From Chrysemys picta bellii (taxonomy: Eukaryota; Chordata; Testudines; Emydidae): DNA of 64,000 nt. The stretch is from positions 57,431,498-57,495,497 of the forward strand of contig NC_088791.1 of NCBI RefSeq assembly GCF_011386835.1. Reading direction: 5' to 3'. This document shows, in pieces, positions 43,860 through 54,365 of the stretch. The position numbers and the translations under genes were made by a program. Under the pieces are notes generated by a model that saw nothing but the letters and a program-made list of their open reading frames with translations, did not search any database and was not told the DNA's origin. The number at the start of each line of letters is the position of its first letter. Position 1 is the stretch's first letter.

Positions 43860-44250
43860 ATTAGGAGCCAGGCGAGGTCAGATACCAGGAGATCAGAGCC
43901 TGAGATATGCTAGAGGTCAGACTGAGAGTCAGGTGTCAGGCAGAGTCATGTTACCACGTCAGAGGCGAAGACAGGCCAAAGAGCAAACTGAGAGTCAGTG
44001 ACAGAAGGCAGGCAGGGTCAGGTTACCAGGAGATCAGAGTCAGGCAGTGGGAACAGGTAATGCAAGGGAAGCAGCCCTAAGCAGGGGAAACCCAGTTGCA
44101 CAGACAGCTTCCTGTTCCTGTGCTTGGTTCCAATAAAAGCAGGGAACCAGTCAGGACCCCCAAAGTTCCACCAATCAGAGGCCAGTTCTAAAGTCCTCTG
44201 TCCAAGTTGAACTGCTATTTCTGACCACTGTTAGCAGGTTGGAATATACT
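43860..44250. repeat. Region of short diverged direct repeats
   Basis: Variants of 'ggagatcagag' and 'gagagtcag' recur: 'ccaggagatcagagc' near 43887, 'ctgagagtca' near 43921 and 43989, and 'ccaggagatcagagt' near 44027. Together with an AATAAA near 44134 this resembles an LTR with internal repeats, but no ends are visible. Confidence 0.4.
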
Positions 44251-44528
44251 AGCTCCTCGGAGTCTTGGAGACCTGCAGTCCCTGACCTTTAGCATGGCTC
44301 TAGGGGTGAGCCCCAAGTCCAGAGATGAACTTTGAAAATCTTTCATGTATCTTTAACTGAATTTTGTTGTGAGGGCTGGGAAATGACGACACTTTCTAGA
44401 GTACTGATGATGGTTCTCTCTAGAGTCCCCAGTTCCTGCCCCTCCAGAACAGCGAGACCACACAAACTGTGATGGATCTGGGACTCCCCGGCTGCAGAGG
44501 TGGGGATAGGATCAGTCTCTAAGATTTC

Positions 44529-44650
44529 AGGCCCTGATTCAGCAAGCTGTTTAAGCAAGTATAAATTTGAGCATACAACATCAGGGTACTCAGGGGGACT
44601 ATGCATATGCTCACAGCATGCATGTGCTTAAGTACCTGCCAGACCCTGAA
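44529..44650. repeat. Palindromic repeat relative
   Basis: The segment begins 'ggccctgattcagcaagc' and contains 'catgtgcttaagtacctg' before the end. It is the same type as 29153-29260 in a more decayed state. Confidence 0.5.
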
Positions 44651-46805
44651 ACTTTATATTTACTACTTTACTTGACAGTTGCTTTTTTCCTTTAGTGCAT
44701 AAATTTTCATTAAGACTTGAGCTTTCCTCAGCAATGGAAGATGGCCATTGAATCATTTAGTTACATTATTTCAGCCATACTGAAAATGTTTAGTCAAATG
44801 CTTATTGTGTCTCCATATGGCTCTTTAATGTCTTACTCTGTCATTGAAATGTGAATTTATAGTATAGATCTATCAGTGACAGGCTCTGAGAAAAATATTA
44901 AAACCATCTCAGAACATGAGGAATTCACTTTAATTTCAGGTGAACCATGAAACACTCACACCAATTTATATAAATATAAACACAAATTGAAAAATAACAA
45001 GACTGTTGTTTTTAATGATCCTTTATTTTCGCTCAAAAATTGTAGTATGATCATTAAAGAAACAATGGTCTTATTTAAATAAGAAAGATGGTCTGAATGT
45101 ATTTGCCTCTAAAAGTCCTCCAGTGTTTGGTTCAATAATTCTAAACTAAATACATTCTTGGCAATTAAGTTTCACTGTCAACATGTTCAGTCTGTAGTTT
45201 AAAGAAATGAACATTCGCTAATGAGTCTATCTTCAATAGTTTCTTCAGGGTTCACACGTTCCACTACGAACTCCATGACAATTTTGCTGATAAGCATTGT
45301 CTTTCTTAAAGATCATTGATAGCTGGTGACACACAATTATCACTTATTTCTTAATGACGTATATAATTTTCCACATGATCCCATGATGAATAATTCAAAT
45401 GCACACACATGACTAAAAATACCTGCTTTTCCAAGAATAACCAAGCAGTTTAACCATGCAAACCATGATGACACATTGATCACACAACTTTAAGAAATGC
45501 ATAGCCTAGTAAATTACTCTGTTTTTCCAGAAAACTCCTGTCAGTTGATTATGCAAGACATTTAAAATCCTGATTAATATTGTAAACTGTGGGGTATTGA
45601 AAACTGTATTAAAATTACAAGCTATCACTTTAAATATAAAAGGGTTTACCAGTCCTGCTTGCAGGGGTCTTTAGGGAAGCCTGCTATCTGAGTCTAGTGC
45701 AGACAGTCTGCAAAGAGCTAGCCTAGAGGAAATTAGGTTGAATTGTGCCTGTCTATCTTATGAAGCAGCCTGCTTTGTCTCTCTCTGGTTTTAGTTTTTA
45801 TGAGCTAGAGTTCAGGATTCTCAGAAATAAAGCAGTGTTACATTGCAGCTTTCCAGCAGCAGTATTTATTGTTTTTTATCTAATTTCTCTATATGCATGC
45901 CATGAACATAACATGAATAGTAAATGCTGCCTGTGGAAAAATGGGGATGCCAGCACCAGCAAGATTATACCAAAATTGCCACCTACTATTAAATTGAGAC
46001 TCATTTTAAAATAAAGGGGAGAGCTGTCAGCTGTCTCTGCTGTCAGAGAAGCAGAGCCCAGTAGCTTCCATTAGGTCCATGCCTACAGTATTTCCTATCA
46101 TATGAGCATGTGTGCAAAAGACAGTTCTCCACAGAAGCTGCATGGGGGTGGCACCACTCGTTCATCATCTGCTAGATAGTTAGATGCAAATCTGGTGAAT
46201 TTTAGGTTATTTTCCCTGTTTTTTCCTCCAGTTAATTAATAGGTAGCAACATTAATGTGGGTTAAAAATAACCCTGGCATACTATGCTTGCCACAGAAAC
46301 GCAAGAGCATGAATGAGAGATGGGTTTAAGTTACAAAATTCAGATCCATGAGTAGATTTCAAACACCCACATTTCAGAGTTTTGGTTTAGGATCGTTATC
46401 AAAGGCAAGGGACATTTGGGAAATTCAGATTTCTACACTCCCACCACAACGGTCAAGTGTGTTTTGATCCAAGGTTTTGAGTTGGGCCAATTTCTAGTAA
46501 ATAGATAGAATTAACTGACCTAAAAACCTAACTCTGTGAGACCCATGGTGTACAATGGCAGAGTGGCCGCAACAGGAGCCTAAAAGGAAGATGCACTGCA
46601 GAGTAGAGTTGTGGGGAACAGAGGCCCTCTTATCTCCCTAAGCTAGACACAGATAGGTGGTAATTCCAGAGGGTTCAGGCAAACACAAATACACCTCACC
46701 TCATCTGATTCCTAGGCCTCTCCTTTCTCTCAAGGAAGCCTAGAGGGGCTCAACAAACTCTTTGAAAGTCAGAAGAACAGATAACTCAAATCAGAGGGAG
46801 AGGAG
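44651..46805. other. AT-rich unassigned sequence
   Basis: This 2.1 kb shows no recognisable gene or repeat. The open frame at 45745-46014 has no known domain. Confidence 0.45.
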
Positions 46806-47150
46806 ATCTAAACACAGCTAGTCTTCATGCCAATGTAACCCCCAAGGTAGACACAGCTAGCTACTCTTAAGAACACCTCTGTCAACCAAGCTACCATCAC
46901 TTGAGGAAGATAGCAGGCTTTCTCTGCCTTTCTCTGGCTGCCCAAGCATTTCCCCTTGGCTGCAATAGCTCCTATACCTGCCTGGCCCCTGCCTTGTTCC
47001 AGCCTTGGGCCCAGCCCTGCTATTGCCTTGGCCCAACCTTGTCAGGGCTGGGCCCAAGGCTGGAACAAAGCAGGGGTCAGCCTATCCCTGGCTACCAACT
47101 CCTGCTCCAACCACTAGGCCTGACTACCCATGTCCCAGTCCCTGAGAGTT
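46806..47150 (+). mobile_element. 5' LTR of the gypsy element (approximate)
   Basis: The segment shares an ordered set of blocks with 53085-53470: 'cttgaggaagatagcagg' compared with 'gctgaggaagctagcagg', then a 'ggctgcccaagcatttccc' type block, then 'gttccagccttggg' compared with 'gttcccagccttgga'. It lies directly before gag. The boundaries are estimates from this similarity. Within it, 46990-47060 is an imperfect palindrome, where 'ttccagccttgggcccagcc' recurs in reverse. Confidence 0.6.
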
Positions 47151-47169
47151 TGAGCAGCACTAACAAAAA

Positions 47170-48522
47170 ATGGAACAAGGGCTGATAAGGGGTCCAGCCC
47201 GGTGGCAAGAATGGATCCCTCGCAGGCCAATATTTCCCTGTTCGCTAAAATGGTGCCTTACAGACCCTACTGGTCCCAGTCACCACCTTGCAGGTGCAGA
47301 ATGCAGTGCTCAAAGGACAGGCATCAGTGTCTCAAATACCAACCCCCCCTTCCCTGAGCCAAAGATTCCCCTGCCCGACAAATGTAACAGCAATTGTGAT
47401 AAATTTCAAGGGTTTCTTAATCAGTGCCATCTCCTATTTCTGCTGCGTCCACAGTCGTTCCCCACTGACCAATCCAGAGTGAGACTGATTATCAGTCTGT
47501 TGACTGGGGAGGCTCTGGCCTGGGCATCCCCATTCCTAGAGAAAGCAAGCTCACTCCTGGGCCAGCTTGAGAACTTCATTCAAGCCATGACTGTGATCTT
47601 CAATTACTCTAAACATGAGCGGACAGCCGAGGCCGCCCTTCAGGTATTACAGTAGGGGTGATGGCCTCTTGCTAAGTATGCTGTGAGGGTCCACTGTTTG
47701 GTGGCAGACAGCAGGTGGAATGAGACCATGTAGCAATATCATTTTCACTTCGGCCTAAATGACAACATCAGAGATGAGCTGGCACAGGTGGTCTCCCCAC
47801 CTGGCATGGATGCCTTGACTGACCGTATGTGACGGATCAGGGAGTGGGGAGGATTGACCTGGGGATGTCGCAGGGGAGTTTTACTGGGACTGTCTGCGTT
47901 GGGGATGGGATAGCAGGGGGTGACTTCACTTGAGGGATGATACCTGATCCTGTAACCTGAGCCAGGAGGCGGGTTGAGGCCAAGTGACACCTTTGCCCAG
48001 GAAACTGGGCAAAGGCTGGAGGAGGAACCGGGGGAAGGCTGGGTGAGACTGCTGGAGGGGGGTTCAGTTTGGAGCAGTCTGGGGAAACGGAGGGAACCCT
48101 AAGGCTAGGGTCTAAGCTCCCTGCCTCCCCCTCCCCACGAGGGACCTGACTGAGGGGTCCTGGTTGTACCTACAAGCTCTGTTTGGGACTGTGTTCCTGT
48201 CATCTAATAAACCTTCCGTTTTACTGGCTGGCTGAGAGTCACGGTGAATCGCGGGAAGTGAGGGTGCAGGACCCTGACTCCCCCACACTCCGTGAAACTG
48301 TAGCATAAAGATCAACCACCACTTGACAGAATGCCATCAAGAAAAAGGACCAGTCTCCTGGCTCCCACCAGGTCCATCCCATCACTAGTATCTTCTCTGC
48401 TGCCTGAACTCACATAAATCAGTCAGGCTAATCCCCACTTCTCCGACACCGAGAAATTTTTATGCTGGGCTTCATATTTATGTCCCTACTGCAGGGAACT
48501 AGGACACTTTGCATCAAGCTGC
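47170..48522 (+). pseudogene. gypsy gag, interrupted
   Basis: The frame 47170-47655 contains KFQGFLNQCHLLFLLRPQSF and GEALAWASPFLE, then a 'TVIFNYSKHERTAEAALQVL' block, the gag capsid region of Sushi-like gypsy elements, related to domesticated genes such as PEG10 and RTL1. It continues with stops to the LTR insertion at 47828 and resumes at 48303. At 48481-48522 a zinc knuckle, CPYCRELGHFASSC, fits the C-x2-C-x4-H-x4-C pattern. This copy is not functional. Confidence 0.83.
47828..48297 (+). mobile_element. Solo LTR (family 6) inside gag
   Basis: This 470-base segment starts TGTGACGGATC and ends CTCCGTGAAA, a decayed CA end. It is flanked by CCGTA at 47823-47827 and CTGTA at 48298-48302, a 5-base duplication with one mismatch. 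AATAAA near 48207 gives plus orientation. It splits gag between 47822 and 48303. Confidence 0.75.
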
Positions 48523-48701
48523 CCTGCCAATGCCAAATATGGACCCTGGTTGGGAAATGCTCCAATAGAGGGTCTGGGCTAAGATGGCGCTCTCCCTCTC
48601 TCTTCAGTACTCAGTATCAGTATCTGTCTGCCAGTACCTTGAAAACAACTAAGCAGGATCCAACACACCTCCTACTCCCCCTACAGATCTGACACCCCAC
48701 C

Positions 48702-50560
48702 ATGTCCAAAATCAACCCGGAGGCACTGGTGGACTTGGGTGCCTCCAGCAACTTCATGAACTTGGACTTTGAGTGGGTACATAAGATCTCAACCCAACAC
48801 AAGAACTCTCTGGACTTGGTGGAGTCATTGACAGCTTGCTCCTTTTATCGAGCTTGGTTACTCACTAAACTGCCCCCTTCAAGAGCACTGATAAACCCTC
48901 CCGTTTGGCCTTATTCAAGCATCACACTCTCAAGTTGTCCTCAGCATGCCTGGACTCACCACCTGAGATCCATGCATTTATTGGCTGGCGAGCACAATAC
49001 AGTTCAGCTCCCTGCACTGGCAACAATTTTGTCTCCTGAAACTCGACCATTGGGGACCAGAGGCCAGGAGCTCTCTACAGTTCAGTTTGCCTTCCCTGAG
49101 CTTTCGGGTCTGAGTGGGTTAATCCACAGGAAGTCTCAGCACCCTGCTCCCTCTGTTCTACTTCTAAAATACAAGGACTTTACTGACATATTTGACAAAA
49201 AGAACACGTACACCTTGCCACCCCATTGCAGCTACAACTCTTCCTTTGACCTTGAGGTTTGTGCAAAAAGTTCCTTTGGACCATATCTACTCCTTTTCAG
49301 AGCCTGAACTACATGCTCTTCAAGACCACCATCAGGAAAACCTACAAAGTTGGTTTATCCATCCTTCCACATCTTCAGTTAGGGATCTGATTTTCCTTGT
49401 TAAGAAAAAGGATGGATCTCCAAAGCCTTGTGCTGACTATCAGACATTATTCAGGATTACTATTTGAAATTAGTGTCCCCTCCCTCTTATTAACAAGTTC
49501 TTTGAAAGACTTTGCTACACCAAGGTTTTTACTAAAATGGACTTTTATGGGGCCTATAACTTGGTCCAGATTAGAAAGGGAGATGAGTGGAAGACTGCCT
49601 TCAGTGCGTGGTACAAATGCTTTGAATATTTGGTCATGTGTTTGGTCTATGCAATGCTCTGGTGACTTTTTAGCACTTCATAAATGAAATCTTCAGAGAC
49701 ATGGCAGACCACTATGTAGTCATTTATCTTGATGACATCCTCATCTATTCTGACAAATAGAGCCTTCACTATAATCACACATGCAGCTTCCTTGAAAGAC
49801 TTCGCCAGCGCTATCTATATGTTAAACCTGAAAAATGTGAGTTTGACCAGGATATGATAGAATTCCTTGGCTACAGTATCTTCCCCCGAGAAGATATGGG
49901 CCCACGCAAGATGGTGGCCATAACTGATTGTGCCATGCCAAAGTATATCCTCAAAGTACAATGTTTCCTAGGCTTAGCTAACTTCTACAGGTGGTTCATT
50001 GGGGGGAGGGGATGGTTTCCAGCCTAGTCACTCCTCTGACTGCACTTCTGTGAAGGAGAGTCCAGTTCACCTGGTCCTTGAAAGCATAAATCATCTTCAG
50101 TCAACTAAACAAGAAGTTCATCACAGCTCCCATCCTGATCCACCCAGATCCCACAAAATCATTTACAGTGAAGGCTGACAAGTCCAGTTTTGCCCTGGTT
50201 GCAGTGGTGCCCCAGCCAGTGGACCCTGACAGTCGCCTCATCCCTGTGCCTTTCATTCTTGCACACTACCCTTGACAGAAAAGAATTATGGTATATGGGA
50301 CAAGGCACTCTTAGCCATCAAGGCGGCTTCTGAGCAATGGTATCATCTGCTGTAGGGGGCCAGGTTCCCTCTCCAGGTTCTCACAGATCATAAAAACCAG
50401 GAGCATTTTCGAAAGGCCAGACATCTTACCCAATGCCAGATCCACTGGTCCCTCTTCTTTGCTCAGTTTGACTTCATAATCACCTATCTCCCAAGAGCAA
50501 GAAACAGGAAGGCCAGCACCCTGTTCCATAAGGACAAGTACCTGAAACCTTGGTGAGGAG
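48702..50560 (+). pseudogene. gypsy protease, reverse transcriptase and RNase H
   Basis: At 48718-48760 the protease reads ALVDLGASSNFMN; the catalytic D-S/T-G is D-L-G here. The RT begins near 49260 with RDLIFLVKKKDGSPKPCADY (49380-49440), has a decayed palm, and keeps VIYLDDILIYS at about 49719-49751 with both Asp intact. Then LERLRQRYLYVKPEKCEF and EFLGY follow. An RNase H remnant lies at about 50270-50560. Multiple stops and shifts break all of it. Confidence 0.85.
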
Positions 50561-50854
50561 ACTCCTTCCACGATTCTCAAGGCATCCAATTTGATTAATG
50601 GCACAATAGACAACAGCCTAATGGTATCAATTTGTTCCTTGTTGCTCAATGACCCCATTGCTGTTCAGATACGCCAGACCCTAGATAAAGCCATCAATGC
50701 ACTAGCTGCCAAATTCTGGTTCTAAGATGGGGTTCTCTACCACAAGAGCTGAATCTACATCCTGTAGGGACAGCTGAGGCTTCGAGTTCTGAAGTTATGT
50801 CATTACATGCCTCTTATGGGGCACTTCAGTCACCTCCAGACTTGGAACCTACTC

Positions 50855-51979
50855 GCGTAGAGACTGTCCGGTTTGGCCAATGTACATGGCAGAGGGGCAT
50901 TGCTGGCACATGATGGCATATATCACATTGGTAGATGTGCAGGTGAACGAGCCCCTGATGGTATGGCTGATGTGATTAGGTCCTATGATGATGATGTCAC
51001 TGGAATAGATATGTGGACAGGCCCAACAAAGAAAATAACAGAAAATAACAGAACACCACTAGCTGTCACCTTCAGCCCCCAACTAAAACCTCTCCAGCGC
51101 ATCATCAGAGATCTACAACCTATCCTGAAAGATGATCCTTTACTCTCACAGATCTTGGGAGACAGACCTGTCCTCGCTTACAGACAACCCCCCAACCTAA
51201 AGCAAATACTCACCAGCAACCACACATCACTGAACAAAACCACTAACCCAGGAACCTATCCTTGTAACAAACCCCGATGTCAACTCTGTCCACATATCTA
51301 TTCCAGTGACATCATCATAGGACCTAATCACATCAGCCATACCATCAGGGGCTCGTTCACCTGCACATCTACCAATGTGATATATGCCATCATGTGCCAG
51401 CAATGCCCCTCTGCCATGTACATTGGCCAAACCGGACAGTCTCTACGCAAAAGAATTAATGGACACAAATCTGACATCAGGAATCAAAATACTCAAAAAC
51501 CAGTGGGAGAACACTTTAACCTGTCTGGTCATTCAGTGACAGACCTGCGGGTGGCTATATTACAACAGAAAAACTTCAAAAACAGACTCCAACGAGAAAC
51601 TGCTGAGCTAGAATTGATATGCAAACTAGACACAATCAACTCCGGTTTGAATAAGGACTGGGAATGGTTGGGCCATTACAAACATTGAATCTATCTCCCC
51701 TTGTAAGTATTCTCACACTTGTTATCTAACTGTCTGTCTGTGCTGGGCTAGCTTGATTATCACTTCAAAAGTTTTTTTTCTCTTAATTAATTGGCCTCTC
51801 AGAGGTGGTAAGACAACTCCCACCTGTTTATGCTCTCTGTATGTGTGTATATATATCTCCTCAATATATGTTCCATTCTATATGCATCCGAAGAAGTGGG
51901 CTGTAGTCCACGAAAGCTTATGCTCTAATAAATTTGTTAGTCTCTAAGGTGCCACAAGTCCTCCTGTTCTTCTTTTTGC
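50855..51979 (+). mobile_element. Penelope-like element A, 5' foldback copy
   Basis: The copy runs from an inverted 5' arm to the family terminus at 51888-51979 ('gaagaagtgggctgtag' to 'tgttcttctttttgc'). The first 166 bases, 50855-51020, are the near-exact reverse complement of 51286-51448 (a 3-base indel is the main difference). It interrupts the gypsy pol between the integrase N-terminal region and its C-terminal part, which resumes at about 51987. No target duplication is visible and gypsy integrase core is missing, so insertion came with a deletion. Confidence 0.85.
51021..51688 (+). CDS. GIY-YIG endonuclease of Penelope element (RT C-terminus plus nuclease)
   Basis: An uninterrupted plus frame enters from the inverted arm (ATG at 50873, not native) and is native from about 51021. 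It holds PQLKPLQRIIRDLQPILKDD and ILGDRPVLAYRQPPNL, the region after the RT thumb, then a Cys/His-containing linker, CNKPRCQLCPH. The GIY-YIG core follows: NVIYAIMCQQC, MYIGQTGQSLRKRINGHKSD and later RETAELELICKL. It ends with a stop at 51686-51688. The nuclease domain looks intact, but the RT is absent, so this copy cannot move on its own. Confidence 0.85.
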
Positions 51980-51986
51980 AAACTAT

Positions 51987-52392
51987 ATGTTCCATCCTCG
52001 CTTTCATCTGAACGGTCATCCCATGAAGTCCCCGGTACCTGCTGTCTTAGATCTAGCTACCAATTTCCACCAAGTGTACCAGGAACTCAAGGTGCAATTA
52101 CAAACCACTAAAGAAACATGTAAATATCACACTAACCAGGACTGCCAGGGAGCCCCCGACCTTGCTGTAGGAGACACAGTCTGGCTGTCTACCCACAATC
52201 TTAAATTGACTTGTCTCCCTGGGCCAAACTAAACCACCAGTATCAGGGCCCTTTCAAGACTGAGGCACAGATTAACCTGGTAATGTTCAAATTGCAATTA
52301 CCTGAGTCCCTGAAGATTCACCCTGTATTTCATGTCTCCCTCCTGAAACTGTATACTGAGAACACCTTCCCACACCATTTCAGCCCTCCACC
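51987..52392 (+). pseudogene. gypsy integrase C-terminal region
   Basis: The frame reads FHPRFHLNGHPMKSPVPAVL, then a decayed 'ELKVQLQTTKETCKYHTNQD' block, LAVGDTVWLSTHNLKL, and in a shifted frame LNHQYQGPFKTEAQIN and LPESLKIHPVFHVSLLKLY. These are the GPF/Y module and preceding linker of chromovirus integrases, which bind DNA and lead into the chromodomain. The catalytic core is missing upstream. The hAT MITE at 52393 interrupts the frame. Confidence 0.82.
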
Positions 52393-52796
52393 CAGGGCCG
52401 GTGCTTCCATTTAGGCAAACTAAGCGGTTGCCTAGGGCGCCAAGATTTGGGGGCGCCAAAAAGCGGTGCCCCCAATTTTTTTTTACAGCGTTCCTATGCC
52501 CCCTCCCCAAGTGCGTGGTCGCCGCTCCACTTCTCCCGCCTCCCAGGCTTGCAGCGCCAATCAACTGTTTGGCGCTGCAAGCCTGGGAGGGGAGGAGAAT
52601 TAGAGCGGGGGCGGCGTGCTCGGGGAGGAGGCGGAGCTGAGGTGAGCTGGGGTGGGGAGCTGCCGCATGGCTCTGCGGGGGGGGGGTGCCTCAGGGCGGC
52701 GGGGGGGTGGGGAGCTGCCGCAGGGCTTGGGGGGAGGGGGGGGGGCTCAAGGTGGAAGTTTCGCCTACGGCGCGAAACTTCCTTGCACCGGCCCTG
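52393..52796. mobile_element. hAT MITE, CAGGGCCGG family, second copy
   Basis: This 404-base element has inverted ends CAGGGCCGGTGC and GCACCGGCCCTG, with an exact 8-base duplication, CCTCCACC, at 52385-52392 and 52797-52804. The interior is very GC-rich with G runs (up to about 10). It belongs to the same broad terminus family as 38390-38804 but differs inside. Confidence 0.92.
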
Positions 52797-52819
52797 CCTC
52801 CACCCCTGCCTGTAACAGT

Positions 52820-53000
52820 CCAAGGGTAAGACGAGTATATAGTGCAAAAAGCCTTGACTTCTGACATATTCCGAAACAACTCCAATACTTGGTGGACTGT
52901 GTGGGTTAAGGCCTGTACAAATGGTCCTGAGAACCAGTGGAACACATCCACACCCCAGATTTGCTGTAAGCTCTTTACAGAGACCACCCTGAGAATCCAG
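52820..53000 (+). pseudogene. Chromodomain remnant of the gypsy integrase
   Basis: At about 52874-52955 the plus strand reads LQYLVDCVG, a stop, GLYKWS, a stop, EPVEHIHTPDLL. This is a chromodomain tail: the family pattern is 'YLVdWxGYxxeexsWEPxenl'. It binds methylated histone H3 in active elements to guide integration. Two stops inside show it is dead. It fixes the classification as a chromovirus. Confidence 0.8.
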
Positions 53001-53084
53001 GCCTGAGGCGGTGTGTGGGAGGGAGACTCGAAGTGGGGGATACAATCAGGAATAAGGCTCTGCAACTGCACCTGCTCAGTCTCC

Positions 53085-53470
53085 TGACAGTTTAATGAAC
53101 ACAGCTGGGTTACATCAGCTAGATCATCTGATGAAACGATGCACCTGATTGGCTGAGGAAGCTAGCAGGTTTGCTCTTAAGCCCAGCAGCAGCATTTCAT
53201 TGGCTGCTCAAAGCTTTTGCCTACAGCTCCAGAACCTACTTGTTCCCAGCCTTGGATCTAGTCCTGTTCCTGCTTTGGCCCAACCTTGCCTCACTCCAGC
53301 TAACCCAGCTCTGACCCTTGGCTCCAGCTCTGACACCTGGCCTCTGACTCTAGCTCTGACCCTAGGCTCCTATTTCCAGCTACCATCTCTAAGGCCTGAC
53401 TCCTGCTTCAAGTCCCTAAGGGCTGCTATAGTCCTGTGGTGTAGACATGGCCTTTGGCTTCATGTGGAGG
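53085..53470 (+). mobile_element. 3' LTR of the gypsy element (approximate)
   Basis: It starts near 'tgacagtttaatgaacacag', just after the chromodomain, and shares ordered blocks with 46806-47150. A pyrimidine-rich stretch of 'ctccagctctgac'-type repeats at 53295-53400 is an internal expansion not clear in the 5' LTR. Ends are estimated. Confidence 0.6.
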
Positions 53471-53570
53471 AAGCAAATTTTATCCTGTGTGACTCTGGAA
53501 ATATTTTCTTACTGACTAATTAAAATGATTCCAGTTCTGAGGTACATGAAGGATTTTTAGGAAATGTTAC

Positions 53571-54365
53571 TGTGACAGATTTTGCAATTGCATGCAATAT
53601 CTTTGGGGACAATATTGTATTAAGTTTATGTATCACTGTGGGTCAGGGATTGTATGTAATTCCAGGAGGGGAGGGTTACCACAACTTCTCCAGGAATCAA
53701 ACAGTGAGTGGTTATTTAGGTGAATCATTTAGCCTAGAAACACCTCCAGAGAGGTATCACCCTGGAAAGGTTTGAATATACTAGTTCAAACTGGGTTTTT
53801 CAGAGACTAACAAAGAAAGGGCTTTTGGTATAAAAGGAGTGAGTTTAAACTGACTCAGGGCCTTCTTTCTGGTCCAGCAACTAGACCGGACCTTCTGTTC
53901 AAGAAGACCCAACCCTTGCAGGAGGGTTGGCAAGACTTTGGCCTACTAAGGCTCCATAAGACTGATGGGTGACCTCTGCTAAGCTTTTAGCACGTGTATA
54001 GGAGCTTGTTTTTTTATGTTTTCTCTATAACACTTTTACCTTAAGAATAAATGTGCTTTCTTAGAAAGACTGTGCGGTAACTGGCTACTGCTGGCAATAT
54101 GCTGTTCACAGCCCTCAGAGAGAAAGCAACACACAGGCACTGGCCTTTAAGCAGACTGGTTTTCTGGGGCTATATCAGTGTATGGCAGGGGACAGTGCAG
54201 TCCTAAAACCTCACACACAGAAGGGAGCGATGGAGAAGGTCCCTGCCCAGAGATAGGTGATGGGTGAAGACCGCGGACGTGACTGGGCACTCCTGGAGTG
54301 GACCACAGAGGCCCAGGGGGTAGGGCAGCTACAAGTGCAGTTACCCTGAAACTGTGACTGTTACA
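53571..54365 (+). mobile_element. Solo LTR (family 7)
   Basis: The segment starts TGTGACAGATTTTGC and ends near CTGTTACA. A strong TATA box, 'ggtataaaagga', lies at about 53828, and AATAAA in 'aagaataaatgtg' near 54044; both give plus orientation. TGTTAC occurs at 53565-53570 and again at 54359-54364, so either the duplication is that hexamer and the LTR ends at 54358, or the LTR ends at 54365 with a decayed duplication. No internal genes remain. Confidence 0.78.

Larger units (their letters stand above)
46806..53470 (+). mobile_element. Ty3/gypsy chromodomain retrotransposon, decayed
   Basis: In plus order the element has a 5' LTR, gag with a zinc knuckle, protease, reverse transcriptase, RNase H, integrase C-terminus and chromodomain, and a 3' LTR. 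That order is typical of the chromovirus branch of Ty3/gypsy, to which vertebrate Sushi elements belong. It is inactive: stops and shifts are throughout, and the protease motif is mutated. Three elements are nested: a solo LTR (47828-48297), a Penelope copy (50855-51979) and a hAT MITE (52393-52796). The integrase core is gone. Confidence 0.85.

Noticed and set aside
46990..47075. The imperfect palindrome in the gypsy 5' LTR as a separate foldback element
   Set aside because: The inverted blocks ('ccagccttgggcccagcc' and its complement) are short and within the LTR; no target duplication surrounds them.
52494..53071. Long open frames on the minus strand, up to 183 codons
   Set aside because: They cross the GC-rich hAT MITE and the antisense of the gypsy chromodomain. 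GC-rich DNA has few stops, and no family is matched.
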